A stretch of DNA of 60,884 bases from Lentisphaeria bacterium (GCA_017629515.1 JAGBXB010000012.1:1-60884); one strand, 5' to 3'. Counted from the stretch's first letter, positions 35,030 through 44,077 are shown. A program made the numbers and translations. Notes: a model not told the origin generated them from the sequence alone.

Positions 35030-35527
35030 ATGTCTTATTGGATACCATTCAAGAAAAAAGAAAAAGAGCCGACTTTTCCATCCATGCTTTCACTGGATAC
35101 CATGTTCCGGCTTCATGAGATCGCAGAATCTCTTGCCATGGAAGAATCTTTCACACCTCCCCCGGCAGGAAGCATCGGTTTTTTCTGCGGCTGCGAAAAA
35201 AATGAAGATGTAAAAAAGATGCTGCCTTTTGACCCGCCGGATGTCATCCGTATGAAAAAAGAGGATTTTCCCGATCTGCAGGTAACAGCAAAAGCCCTTT
35301 CCGAAACAGCCTTTGTCCAGGGGATAGTTGAGACAAAAGAGTCTTTACAGGAAGAAGCGTATACCTTTATCAATACTCTTTATTTACTTTCCGTTACGGT
35401 AACGGGGATGCTTTATCCCACACCACTATCCACCTGCGTTCTGGCAACTCTTCCCGGAAGTCCCTACGGCAATTATGTATTGAAGGACGCGCCAAAAAAT
35501 CCCCGTCAAAAAATTACCATCCATTGA
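35030..35527 (+). CDS. Hypothetical protein, 165 residues
   Basis: A good promoter and GGGGGGA before the ATG show it is a real gene. There is no signal peptide. The protein is acidic in the middle (MKKEDFPDL), has a CGC motif near 54-56, and ends with a hydrophobic YLLSVTVTGMLYPTPLS stretch that is probably a buried core. No family recognised. It converges on the minus-strand deacetylase gene with a 3-nt gap and no visible terminator between. Confidence 0.75.
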   Translation: MSYWIPFKKKEKEPTFPSMLSLDTMFRLHEIAESLAMEESFTPPPAGSIGFFCGCEKNEDVKKMLPFDPPDVIRMKKEDFPDLQVTAKALSETAFVQGIVETKESLQEEAYTFINTLYLLSVTVTGMLYPTPLSTCVLATLPGSPYGNYVLKDAPKNPRQKITIH

Positions 35528-35530
35528 TAT

Positions 35531-37273
35531 TCATTTTTTCAATGAGAGAGTTTTTCCCGGGGCAAGTTCCGTAAGAAAGCCATCTACTGCCATGAAAAGA
35601 GTGATGGAGGAAGGATTTTTCACCATGGAACGATCTTCCGACCAAATCAGGCAACGGCTCGCAAGCACATATTCACAAATCTCTTTATTTGTCGCATACC
35701 AGATATATTTTTCTTTTCCGGAAAGTTTGCAACAGAATTCATCCATCATATCAAAAGCATTATCCCGGACAAGTTCTGAAACATGTCCCCATACAGTAAA
35801 TGCTTTCAAATCCCCCTCTTCACTTTCCTGCAAAAAGCGATCAGCAAGGGCAAGGATCCCCATGTTATGGTGACAGGTCTGTTCCCAGATGAAAAAATCT
35901 TCCGGAAGATCAAAGTTTGCCGTTGATGCCGCCCCCCTTGCATAAATATACCGGTTTGCCGCAAGAAGTTCACGGGCATAAGTTGCCGCTCCGGAATATG
36001 TACCGTTGGAATAGGCGTGTCCGCATAAAATATCATTGAGAAAAGATTCCAGAATGAGTCTGTCCATATAAAGACAGGTGGCGACATGGGAAGGAGTATG
36101 AGCGGCAAAGGAGTGGTGATATAATCCGTGACCAGCCACTTCATGACCGGCATATATCTTTATATCCCATTCCTCGCCGAAAACTTTCATGGAATCCAAT
36201 ACTCCGGCGGAATTCAGATTGAAAGTTCCTTTCATTCCGTACTTATCCAGTATCCGGATAAGGTCTTTATCCTGTTTATTCCCGTCATCGTAACTGAATG
36301 AAAGTGCCTTGCGGCAACCGCCGGGGAAAAAGAGAGTTCCATCGGAAAATTTTTCCACATTTCTATTTGAAAAAAGCTTTTTCTCTTTTTTTCTTACCTC
36401 AAAATCCCATTTTTCCTCCGGAGAAAGGCTGGTGGAAGCGCAGGACTCTCCTTGAAGATTTTTCCTCCGTATGAATAATTTTTCTCCGGGGGCAAGGAGA
36501 AGTTCCTTCCCGTTGACGATAAGATAAAGATCTTCCGCAGAAATATTTTCAGCTACAGTACTATCCACACTTACCCGGAGACTCTTTAAGGAAAGCATAT
36601 ATTCACAGATTCTTTCATCATCCAGACAAACTATTGCCGCTTCTTTCAATCTTTCCAGAAGCGGCAGCACCTTTTCAAACCATATTTCTTCCGTAAGATT
36701 TTCATCCAGCAATATGGAAAAGCAGCCGAAAACGCCGCCATAAGGATCACTTTTGCAGAAGTTTTCCAGTTGTTCACTGTTATACTCCCCGTTGATTGCA
36801 GAATTTTGCTGTGCATAAGGCTCTGTTGAAATGCGGGCGGCAGAAGAAAAGCCGTTATTTACGGCATACAGGAATGAATGTTCTTCCAATAATCGTTTTT
36901 CTTTTTTTCCGGGCCGGGCAGAAAGGAAAACACCTCTGGACAATCCGTTTTTGAGTGTTTCAAAGGATTTTTTTATTCCGGATAAATTCCATTCTTCACA
37001 GTTTCCGGAGGAAAGAAAAGGCTCAAAAATAAAGTTTTTACGGTATTTTTCCTCATTGGCGATCACGGCAAAATCTTCCCGGGAGAGGAAACAACCCACC
37101 GACAGAGAATTTTTCACCGCATACGCATAAACATATTCGGGGATCCCTTTTTTCCCCGGCAGCATCCGCAAAGTAAAACAACGCTTTTTCCATTCCGGCA
37201 GAGCAAACAAGATCTCGGATTGAAACAAATTACGCAAACTGTTATTGCGATTCCACAAGGTCATACGATCCAT
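35531..37273 (-). CDS. Large protein with C-terminal polysaccharide-deacetylase (NodB-like) domain
   Basis: 580 residues from ATG 37273, after AAAGGAGGAAAGT. A longer reading that begins inside the adjacent tRNA gene is rejected. The C-terminal NodB region (about 330-500) has LSFSYDDG (the DD metal/catalytic pair), GTFNLNSAG and HGLYHHSF (the H-x3-H-like metal ligands). Residues 1-320 match nothing I recognise; they may bind substrate. No signal peptide, so cytoplasmic action or a carbohydrate-esterase-like role on imported sugars is possible. It follows tRNA-Arg on the same strand across a terminator; I saw no separate promoter. Confidence 0.8.
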   Translation of the reverse strand: MDRMTLWNRNNSLRNLFQSEILFALPEWKKRCFTLRMLPGKKGIPEYVYAYAVKNSLSVGCFLSREDFAVIANEEKYRKNFIFEPFLSSGNCEEWNLSGIKKSFETLKNGLSRGVFLSARPGKKEKRLLEEHSFLYAVNNGFSSAARISTEPYAQQNSAINGEYNSEQLENFCKSDPYGGVFGCFSILLDENLTEEIWFEKVLPLLERLKEAAIVCLDDERICEYMLSLKSLRVSVDSTVAENISAEDLYLIVNGKELLLAPGEKLFIRRKNLQGESCASTSLSPEEKWDFEVRKKEKKLFSNRNVEKFSDGTLFFPGGCRKALSFSYDDGNKQDKDLIRILDKYGMKGTFNLNSAGVLDSMKVFGEEWDIKIYAGHEVAGHGLYHHSFAAHTPSHVATCLYMDRLILESFLNDILCGHAYSNGTYSGAATYARELLAANRYIYARGAASTANFDLPEDFFIWEQTCHHNMGILALADRFLQESEEGDLKAFTVWGHVSELVRDNAFDMMDEFCCKLSGKEKYIWYATNKEICEYVLASRCLIWSEDRSMVKNPSSITLFMAVDGFLTELAPGKTLSLKK

Positions 37274-37300
37274 ACTTTCCTCCTTTATTCTGTCCGGACA

Positions 37301-37335
37301 AAAAAAATCCGCTTCATTACGAAAATGAAACGGAT
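37301..37335 (-). terminator. Terminator of the tRNA-Arg transcript
   Basis: Minus strand: ATCCG-(T)-TTCATT pairs with AATGAA-(G)-CGGAT, one internal mismatch, followed by seven T. Confidence 0.82.
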
Positions 37336-37348
37336 AAAAAAAACAAAG

Positions 37349-37425
37349 TGGTGCACCCGGTAGGACTCGAACCTGCAACCTTCTGGTCCGTAGCCAGATG
37401 CTCTATCCAATTGAGCTACGGGTGC
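37349..37425 (-). tRNA. tRNA-Arg (anticodon ACG)
   Basis: The minus strand folds as a complete cloverleaf: acceptor GCACCCG/CGGGTGC, discriminator A and encoded CCA, anticodon stem CTGG/CCAG with loop reading CTACGGA (anticodon ACG, A34 expected to become inosine), and T-loop TTCGAGT. The T-stem GCAGG/CCTAC contains one C-A mismatch. Its own promoter and terminator flank it. Confidence 0.97.
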
Positions 37426-37469
37426 ATCTTATTGACCGGAGAAGCTCTCTCAATCAACTCGATGCCTTT

Positions 37470-37497
37470 AATATACACCGCAACAGATAAAAGTCAA
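37470..37497 (-). promoter_or_regulatory. tRNA-Arg promoter
   Basis: Minus strand: TTGACT at 37497-37492, 16-nt spacer, TATATT at 37475-37470, about 45 nt before the mature 5' end. Confidence 0.7.
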
Positions 37498-37589
37498 ATG
37501 AAAATCTGAAAAAAAAAGCATTTTTTTATTCTTTTTCTCCGGTTGTCTGTTGTAAAAGGAAAAAAAACATAAAAAAACATATATTCTGC

Positions 37590-37617
37590 TTGCTAATCGG
37601 CAAAAGGATATTATAAT
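37590..37617 (+). promoter_or_regulatory. Promoter of the GH42 gene
   Basis: TTGCTA at 37590-37595, 16-nt spacer, consensus TATAAT at 37612-37617; about 55 nt leader. Confidence 0.65.
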
Positions 37618-37676
37618 AAAAGAAAGAATTAAAAAAGAAAACATCTTTCATCTTTAAATAACACAAAGGATCAAAC

Positions 37677-39668
37677 ATGAAAATTGATGTGGGAACAGCG
37701 TATTATCCGGAAGTATGGACTCCGGAAGAGATCAGAGAAGACGCTTTGAGAATGAAGAAAATCGGTGTGACCTCCATCCGTATCGGCGAATTTGCATGGA
37801 GTCACATGGAACCCACCGAAGGAAATTTCACCTTTGACTGGCTTATTGATGCCATTAATCTTTTCGGTAAGGAAGGGATCAATACCATTTTGTGTACCCC
37901 CTCATCCGCCGCCCCCGCCTGGATGTGCAGAGAATATCCCCAGGTATTGAGGGTCAACCGGGATCAGATCACCAAAGCATGGTTCGGGGTGAGAGACCAT
38001 ACATGCTATACCAGTCAGATCTACCGGGATTTCTGCAACCGTATAGCAAGAAAAATGGCGGAAGCTGTAAAAGATAATCCCTATGTGGTGGGCTGGCAGA
38101 TCGACAATGAACCCGGCTGTTCCCGTTTTCCGGATTGTTTCTGTCCGGAATGTCAGGCAAAATTCCGTAAATTTGTAAAAGACAGATATAAAACCATTGA
38201 AGAAGTCAACAGGGTATGGGGAACCACATTCTGGAGCGGGGAATTTTCCTCTTTCAATGAGATCGAACTGGAAAACCGCTGGGAAAATATGGCTTCTTCC
38301 CGTACGCTGGATTCCCGCAGATTCCGTTCAAGAGAACAGGCGGACTTCATTCTTTTACAGGCCAGGGAGATCAAAAAAGTCATTCCGACAGCCAAAATCG
38401 GTACAAACAACTATGTTTTGAGCGATCGTTACCAGGTCTTTGATGAACTGGATTTCACAGGCAACGATTTGTATCCCCGTTATACAAAAGACTATGAGTT
38501 TCAGAGATTCTGCACAGATCTTTACCGCGGTCTGAAAGTCGGAGTAAAACCCTGGATGCTGGAAACCAATACCGCTCCCGACTGGCCCAGACATGATCTT
38601 ACGGAAATGTATTACTGGTTTTTCATCGGACACGGCTACGATCACATTTTCTATTTCAACTGGAACAACCACCCCGGCGGAAACGAGAAAGAACATCTTA
38701 CCATTATCTGCCCCACAGGTGTTCCCGGGGAAAAATATGAGGAACTCGGCAAAATGATTGCCGAAGCCAATGCTCTTGACGGAGATAAGGAGCTGCCTCT
38801 TCCTGAAACGGATGCCGCCTTGGTCAATGATTACGATCAGAGCTGGATTTATGCATTGGGAAGAGTTAACAGATTCACCTTCCATGAAGAGTGGCTTTCC
38901 GCCAATCACAATGCCATGCTCAATGCCTCCATGACTTCCGAGATCGTTTCCTCTGAAGTGGATTATTCCCGCTATAAACTTCTTGTTCTCCCCATGTATC
39001 CCTATATGCCGGAATCTTATGCGGCAAAACTGGAAAAATATGTGGAAAACGGCGGAGTACTGCTGATGAACGGCAGGATCGGCATGTTTGACAACTGGGC
39101 AAAAAATATCAAAGTGGAAGGCCCGGAACATCTTACAAAACTTGCAGGACTCAAAGTAGCCGAAAATATGCCTGTATGGGATACCTACAATATTCCTGTC
39201 TATGAGGGAAAAGGAGCCGACGGCGAACAGTGTGTTGTTTCCGGCACATTCAACGGCAAAACCTCCGAAGGTACTTTCGGATTCTGGACTGGAACCATTG
39301 TACCCGATGCCGATACGGAAATATTGATGACATTCACGAATTCCGTACTGAAAGGCCGCCCCTTCCTCACCTGTCATAAATTTGGAAAAGGGTATGTACT
39401 TTACTATGTGGCAGATTCTGTCAATAAAGAACTCCTGCAGGATATCATCAATTATGCCGGAAAACTTGCCGGAATAAAGAATAACGATCTTCCTGCAAAC
39501 GTGGATGCAAGCTGCCGCGGTGATCTCCTGTTCCTGACCAACTTCAATGCTTCAACAGTCACATTCCCCTCTGCATGGGAGGGGGAAAATGTAATGGGAG
39601 AAGCCTTGAAAGATGGCGTCATCACTCTTGGAGGGTATCAGAATGCCATTATAAGGATCAAAAAATAA
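37677..39668 (+). CDS. Beta-galactosidase, GH42 family
   Basis: 663 residues, no signal peptide, cytoplasmic. Retaining clan A glycosidase: the acid/base is the Glu of QIDNEPG (about 144) and the nucleophile that of MLETNTAP (about 296). IGEFAWSHMEPTEG and TPSSAAPAWM near the N-terminus are GH42 signatures. The Cys group in FPDCFCPECQ (with the upstream Cys) matches the zinc cluster of this family. A trimerisation-like middle domain (about 390-590) and a small beta C-domain follow. Monocistronic with its own promoter and terminator. A DMT-type permease is encoded convergently downstream, and the GH36 gene lies 26 kb away. Confidence 0.94.
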   Translation: MKIDVGTAYYPEVWTPEEIREDALRMKKIGVTSIRIGEFAWSHMEPTEGNFTFDWLIDAINLFGKEGINTILCTPSSAAPAWMCREYPQVLRVNRDQITKAWFGVRDHTCYTSQIYRDFCNRIARKMAEAVKDNPYVVGWQIDNEPGCSRFPDCFCPECQAKFRKFVKDRYKTIEEVNRVWGTTFWSGEFSSFNEIELENRWENMASSRTLDSRRFRSREQADFILLQAREIKKVIPTAKIGTNNYVLSDRYQVFDELDFTGNDLYPRYTKDYEFQRFCTDLYRGLKVGVKPWMLETNTAPDWPRHDLTEMYYWFFIGHGYDHIFYFNWNNHPGGNEKEHLTIICPTGVPGEKYEELGKMIAEANALDGDKELPLPETDAALVNDYDQSWIYALGRVNRFTFHEEWLSANHNAMLNASMTSEIVSSEVDYSRYKLLVLPMYPYMPESYAAKLEKYVENGGVLLMNGRIGMFDNWAKNIKVEGPEHLTKLAGLKVAENMPVWDTYNIPVYEGKGADGEQCVVSGTFNGKTSEGTFGFWTGTIVPDADTEILMTFTNSVLKGRPFLTCHKFGKGYVLYYVADSVNKELLQDIINYAGKLAGIKNNDLPANVDASCRGDLLFLTNFNASTVTFPSAWEGENVMGEALKDGVITLGGYQNAIIRIKK

Positions 39669-39685
39669 TCTGCCTTTATTATAAA

Positions 39686-39730
39686 AACCCTGCCGTACTT
39701 TTTTGAAGCTGCGGCAGGGTTGTTTTTTTT
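39686..39730 (+). terminator. Strong bidirectional terminator between GH42 and DMT genes
   Basis: AACCCTGCCG (39686-39695) pairs with CGGCAGGGTT (39712-39721), 10 bp, followed by GTTTTTTTT on the plus strand and by TTTTTAT on the minus strand. Confidence 0.9.
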
Positions 39731-39766
39731 CAGGCGACGGGGATAATAAACTTGTCCAGCAAGAGT

Positions 39767-40645
39767 TTATCTGTTGAAAACAATGGCAAGGAGAGAAAAA
39801 ATAATTGTCAGATACCAGGAAAATGTGCGCTTTTCTTTCATAAAAAAAGTGGACAGCAACCCGGCTGTAAGAATGGATGAAGCATTACTCAATGCAAAAA
39901 AGACCACCGCCGGAGCGCGGGGTACAACGATCAATGCCAGAATAAATGAACACAACGCGCATACGGTCACGATCCCACCGCCGATCCAGGCATATTTATT
40001 GATCTGCCAGGAATGGGAAAGGGTCAGGTCAAGAGAAGACCCCAATCCAATAAAAATGTAGGTAAAACACATAATAAGATTGCCATTAATGGCAAGCAGA
40101 GTACCGTTACCGCCCGCAGGAATGGTAACTGCCGCATACTTCAACCCCACATTCAGAATACTGATACATACCAGAATGGCAATGAGCAATCCACCGTAGA
40201 GCAAACGACCTTTCAAAGATTCCGTTTTCTTTCCGCCGGAAGTATTGCACGCTGCCGCAAGAATGGCACAAATGGTAAAGAAAAGGGCAAAATTCTGCCA
40301 GAAAGAAAGTTTTTCTCCAAGAAAGAGCCGGGAATAAAGAATCACGGGAATAAAGTTCAATGACTGGGCGCACCAGGCAGGAGAAAGAGGGCCGAGTTTC
40401 AAGGCAACACGAAGCAACCGGATCCCCAGATACTGGGTAAGCCCGAAAACAGCCCCGCCGAGAACAGTGAAAAGAGTAAGATTCTGCCACTCATTCCACC
40501 CCAGCAAACCGAAAATAACTGTCCCGAAAACGGAAAGAAAAGCTGCTGCCTGGATGGGATATACATTTCCCATTCCCCCGATCTTATATCCGATACCGCA
40601 TCCGCCGGTCAATGCCCCGGCAAGAATACTTAAAATTGCGTTCAT
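39767..40645 (-). CDS. DMT-superfamily (EamA/RhaT-like) transporter
   Basis: 292 residues with ten predicted membrane helices in two five-helix halves (repeat boundary about 150). The N-terminal MNAILSILAGALTGGCGIGYK and the later IRLLRVALKLGPLSPAW pattern are of the DMT drug/metabolite fold, and the closing VVFFALSNASSILTAGLL suits EamA. L-rhamnose/H+ symporters (RhaT) have a related layout, but substrate cannot be read. GGATG precedes its start. Own promoter at 40686-40713. Confidence 0.82.
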   Translation of the reverse strand: MNAILSILAGALTGGCGIGYKIGGMGNVYPIQAAAFLSVFGTVIFGLLGWNEWQNLTLFTVLGGAVFGLTQYLGIRLLRVALKLGPLSPAWCAQSLNFIPVILYSRLFLGEKLSFWQNFALFFTICAILAAACNTSGGKKTESLKGRLLYGGLLIAILVCISILNVGLKYAAVTIPAGGNGTLLAINGNLIMCFTYIFIGLGSSLDLTLSHSWQINKYAWIGGGIVTVCALCSFILALIVVPRAPAVVFFALSNASSILTAGLLSTFFMKEKRTFSWYLTIIFSLLAIVFNR

Positions 40646-40685
40646 TTTTCATCCTTGTTTTTCTGTGATTAAAAAGTGAGCAATT

Positions 40686-40713
40686 AATATACAACAGGAT
40701 AAAAAAATATCAA
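40686..40713 (-). promoter_or_regulatory. Promoter of the DMT transporter gene
   Basis: Minus strand: TTGATA at 40713-40708, 16-nt spacer, TATATT at 40691-40686. Confidence 0.65.
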
Positions 40714-40735
40714 ATTTCAAGCGAATAAATATGCT

Positions 40736-42508
40736 TTATTTTTGTTCTTCTTTCTTCAATCGTTCCAGATCAGAAGCGTAACGGGTAAGACCGGGATCCA
40801 GCCGGACAATATTTTCCAATGCTTCCCGCAGGAGTTTTTTATCATTGGTCAACTGGGCTTTCAACGCCATTGCTGTATAATACCCCATAAACCTCTTATT
40901 GTATTTATCGCAGATCATAAAAAATTCATCCAGAAAAAACAATGCATCTTCCCTCATTGCGTTTGCCGCCGCAGTTAAAGCCATATTCCGGTAGAGATAG
41001 ATATAGTAAGGATGCTCAAATTTCAGTATGAAGAGAGGCAATTTCCTGTTAAGCAGCTTTTTGATCTCCCGGTAATACGGCAATGCAGAAGTATAATCAT
41101 TTTCCATCACTAAACAATGCAGAGCAAGGAAATTGGCAAATCTGTAAATGGCTTTCCCCTGTTCCCCCTGATATTTTTCCCAATCCCGGAATGCCCGTTT
41201 GCTGATCTCTCCAAGCATACGGGTATCTCCGCTGACAACAGCAGAATGTGCCCCGGTACTGTATAATTTCACATTGGAAGGCACGGGATCATTCAATGCT
41301 ATGGAAAAAAGTTCTGCCGTATTTTTCCAGTAGGGCAGATAACAATAACTCTGAATAAAAAATATGCCGCAAATAAGCAATAATCCCACACGCATCATAT
41401 CGTTCATTTGCAATTTTATGCGTAAAGATCTTTCACAAAGCAGCATGAAAAATCCGCAAACAGCCATGGAAACAAGATAATTATACCGGTCACAGTAATC
41501 AAAATTTGTGTAATTGAGCATACCCAGAACAGGAACCATCAATCCACCGATGATCAAAAACCATCCGGCAATCTTTTTCCAGTTCAAGCCGACTTTCCAG
41601 CCCCAGAACGCAAAAATACCCATCATCAGCCCACCGCAGAGAAAAACTTTCCAGTAATAATACCATTTCTGCAAAAGAGGCGGATAAATGGGATGAGTTT
41701 GGGGAAAAAGACTGGTAAGAGGATACCAGAAAAGATTATGAACAGGGATAAGAAGATTCCGTTCCACTCCTCCGGGAAAATTCCTTGCCGTGATAACATA
41801 GGAAACAACAAGGATGATCCCGCAGGAAACGAGGGGAAGCAGCAGGAGTTTCAGATATTCTTTCATTGTATGGCGTTTTCCCCATGCACAAATAAGAAAA
41901 ACTGTCATCACACCGGGCAGAGGAACGGTGGAAGGTTTGGTCAGCAGAGCCAGTACTGCAAAAACAGTGGAAAAAACCGGAAGTGTTTTCTTTTCCGTAT
42001 TCCGCATAAAAAGATAGAAAGAAAGAACAGCAAACGCTCCGCTCAATACATCTTTGCGTTCCGTTATCCAGATCACGGATTCCACTTTCTGGGGATTGAG
42101 TGCCCACAGCAGGCATCCGGCAAAGGCAAGAAACGGACGGATGCCGAATCTTTTGAAAATACAATAAAGTACCACTGCACAGAAAATATGCAGTAAAAGA
42201 TTATGGAGATGATACCAGAAAGGTTCTTTGCCAATAAAAAGATGATCCAGCATAAGGGAGACCATCGTCATTGGAGTATATAAGTCCTCAAAGGAACGGG
42301 AAAAATACAGAGTAATATTTTCCCATGTAAAAGCAAGCCGGCGGTTATGCAGGACAAAATTACCGTCATCCCAAAGCGGCAGGAAAAAATAACGCAGAAA
42401 TGGAGCATAAAGGAGAGTTACAACAAAAGAAAGAAGAAGGGAATACAAAATATCTGTCCGATATTTTTTGCAGAAAAGACAAACGGCTCTTTTAATTTTT
42501 TCCAACAT
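40736..42508 (-). CDS. TMTC-like polytopic membrane protein (GT-C glycosyltransferase type)
   Basis: 590 residues with about ten to twelve membrane helices and a soluble helical C-terminus (about 420-585) that looks like degenerate TPR. The first extracytoplasmic loop carries LPLWDDGNFVLHN, with the acidic pair typical of GT-C enzymes, and NPQKVESVIWITERKDVLSG matches the conserved motif of DUF1736/TMTC proteins, whose animal members are O-mannosyltransferases. A polyprenyl-phosphate-sugar-dependent protein or glycan glycosyltransferase is therefore likely, donor unknown. It follows the lipoprotein gene by 21 nt in one operon. Confidence 0.72.
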   Translation of the reverse strand: MLEKIKRAVCLFCKKYRTDILYSLLLSFVVTLLYAPFLRYFFLPLWDDGNFVLHNRRLAFTWENITLYFSRSFEDLYTPMTMVSLMLDHLFIGKEPFWYHLHNLLLHIFCAVVLYCIFKRFGIRPFLAFAGCLLWALNPQKVESVIWITERKDVLSGAFAVLSFYLFMRNTEKKTLPVFSTVFAVLALLTKPSTVPLPGVMTVFLICAWGKRHTMKEYLKLLLLPLVSCGIILVVSYVITARNFPGGVERNLLIPVHNLFWYPLTSLFPQTHPIYPPLLQKWYYYWKVFLCGGLMMGIFAFWGWKVGLNWKKIAGWFLIIGGLMVPVLGMLNYTNFDYCDRYNYLVSMAVCGFFMLLCERSLRIKLQMNDMMRVGLLLICGIFFIQSYCYLPYWKNTAELFSIALNDPVPSNVKLYSTGAHSAVVSGDTRMLGEISKRAFRDWEKYQGEQGKAIYRFANFLALHCLVMENDYTSALPYYREIKKLLNRKLPLFILKFEHPYYIYLYRNMALTAAANAMREDALFFLDEFFMICDKYNKRFMGYYTAMALKAQLTNDKKLLREALENIVRLDPGLTRYASDLERLKKEEQK

Positions 42509-42529
42509 ACCTTCGCTCCATAACCTTAC

Positions 42530-43177
42530 TTACTTTTCCGGAGCGAAACGGATCGCCTGAAAGAAATCTTCCGCATAAAGTAATGTTCTGCCGGAAAGAC
42601 TTGTACCCCGTTCCGTATATTCCGCACAGAACCGGTCAACGCCTCCTTTGGGCCAGACAAACCGGTAGCCGCAGGAAAAGATCTTCATGGGTTTCATGCT
42701 TACAGCATCTTTATCCGGACTTGCCACGGCAGTAAGTTCATATTCCACAGCGGGAACACCGAATTTTTCTGTAACGCGGCTCTCATAGGAAAGGATCCGG
42801 ATATTGGGGTGTACTCTTTTGAATTCAAGATCGAGAGCATTTTTTTCCGCCTGAATATTTTCGCATTTTCCATGGGTTTTATCCCACATGACAACGCCCA
42901 CAATGGAAAGTTCCGGCTTGGCGGGATCAGCCAGTTCCCATATTGCCCTCATGGGAGTCTGGGCGATACGGGGCACATTCCACTTATTTTCCCTGCCGTA
43001 ACGATCCATGGTGAAATTTTTATAACGGATACCTTTATACTCTTTATCCTCCACCTTACCTGTCTTCTGCCACTTTTCCAGATCAAGATAAGGATCATTT
43101 TCCTTATTGCTTATACAGGAACACATTATAAAAGAAATGACAATGCAAACAAATATGCCGGCAAATTTTTTCAACAT
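42530..43177 (-). CDS. Putative lipoprotein
   Basis: 215 residues from ATG 43177, which begins a lipoprotein signal (MLKKFAGIFVC, hydrophobic core, MCSC lipobox near 21-24). GGAAG precedes the ATG; a start at 43222 lacks a signal. The mature part is soluble with strands such as ELSIVGVVMWD and EFELTAVASP-like stretches; no family recognised. It is encoded just upstream of the TMTC-like gene and divergent from the WaaP-like kinase gene, so it may help build the same envelope glycan. Confidence 0.75.
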   Translation of the reverse strand: MLKKFAGIFVCIVISFIMCSCISNKENDPYLDLEKWQKTGKVEDKEYKGIRYKNFTMDRYGRENKWNVPRIAQTPMRAIWELADPAKPELSIVGVVMWDKTHGKCENIQAEKNALDLEFKRVHPNIRILSYESRVTEKFGVPAVEYELTAVASPDKDAVSMKPMKIFSCGYRFVWPKGGVDRFCAEYTERGTSLSGRTLLYAEDFFQAIRFAPEK

Positions 43178-43240
43178 TTTCTTCTTCCTTTTTCCTTGTT
43201 GTTTCCAATTACTTAAAAACACAAAAAGATTTTTTTTCCC

Positions 43241-43268
43241 TTGTATTTCTTATAATTTATGCTATTTT
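43241..43268 (+). promoter_or_regulatory. Promoter of the WaaP-like gene
   Basis: TTGTAT at 43241-43246, 16-nt spacer, TATTTT at 43263-43268. It overlaps the opposing promoter of the lipoprotein gene. Confidence 0.5.
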
Positions 43269-43281
43269 AGAAAAAAGTCAA
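43254..43281 (-). promoter_or_regulatory. Promoter of the lipoprotein-TMTC operon
   Basis: Minus strand: TTGACT at 43281-43276, 16-nt spacer, TAAATT at 43259-43254. It shares sequence with the plus-strand promoter. Confidence 0.55.
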
Positions 43282-43296
43282 ATTCCGGGAGAAAAA

Positions 43297-44073
43297 ATGT
43301 ACTTGAAAAGTATGCTTATATTCAGAAGATGCCTGAAAAGCACCCCTCTTTACAGGCGGGAGCACGATAAGTATATCCATGTTTCCCATCCAACTCCTGA
43401 TCCGGATGAACTGCTTGCCAACAGCACGCTTTTGAAAGATTCCAGAACAGTTACAGCGGGAACAGCCGGAAATTTTTTCATAAAAAGGTACAATACAAAA
43501 AATTTCTGGAAAAAACTCAAACGCTCTTTCCAATACCCCCGTTCCTACCGCTGCCTTGCCGGAAGCATCCTTTTGAGGGAAACAGGTATCCTTACGCCGG
43601 AAGTTTTTTATGCCGACCGCCAATACCTTGTAACGGAAAAGCTGGAAAACTTTTCTCCTGATCTTTTTCTTTCCTCTCATCCGGAAAAATGCCTTGATTT
43701 TGCCCCCGCCTTGCGGAAACTGCATGACAGAGGTTTTTACCACGGCGATTTAAGTTTACGCAATATTTACTGTACGGAAAACGGTTCTTTCGGGCTTATT
43801 GATCTGGATAGTATCCTTTTCTGTTCTTCCCCGGAGGGGCTCCCGCAGAGGAAAAGGATCAAAGAAACAGCAAGAGTCATCTCCTCCGCCATTTTACTTT
43901 CCCGTAAGGAGGAAACGGAAAAATTTATGGAAGAATTTCTCCGAAACTATTCCCTGAACAAAGATGATATTTTAGACAGAAAAGTCCTTATGGAGGAAAT
44001 TCTTCTCTACATAAAAAAAACCAATATGGACTGGTGTAAATACCGTACAGAAAATACAGCGGAAAAGATATAA
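43297..44073 (+). CDS. Lipopolysaccharide-core kinase-like protein (WaaP/Kdo kinase family)
   Basis: 258 residues. A compact protein-kinase-like fold: FFIKRYN (the ATP lysine), HGDLSLRNIY (catalytic Asp, about 150) and LIDLDS (metal-binding Asp). This set is typical of the WaaP/InaA/Kdo-kinase group that phosphorylates sugars of the LPS inner core. No membrane segment. LpxA in the same window shows that lipid A is made. It ends 4 nt from the convergent MBL gene. Sugar target not decidable. Confidence 0.83.
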   Translation: MYLKSMLIFRRCLKSTPLYRREHDKYIHVSHPTPDPDELLANSTLLKDSRTVTAGTAGNFFIKRYNTKNFWKKLKRSFQYPRSYRCLAGSILLRETGILTPEVFYADRQYLVTEKLENFSPDLFLSSHPEKCLDFAPALRKLHDRGFYHGDLSLRNIYCTENGSFGLIDLDSILFCSSPEGLPQRKRIKETARVISSAILLSRKEETEKFMEEFLRNYSLNKDDILDRKVLMEEILLYIKKTNMDWCKYRTENTAEKI

Positions 44074-44077
44074 AAAA

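Noticed and set aside
37274..37378. Longer N-terminus (MQVRVLPGAP...) for the deacetylase gene
   Set aside because: This peptide is what a tRNA 3' half gives when translated; the region is the tRNA-Arg gene plus its terminator. ATG 37273 has a strong ribosome site.
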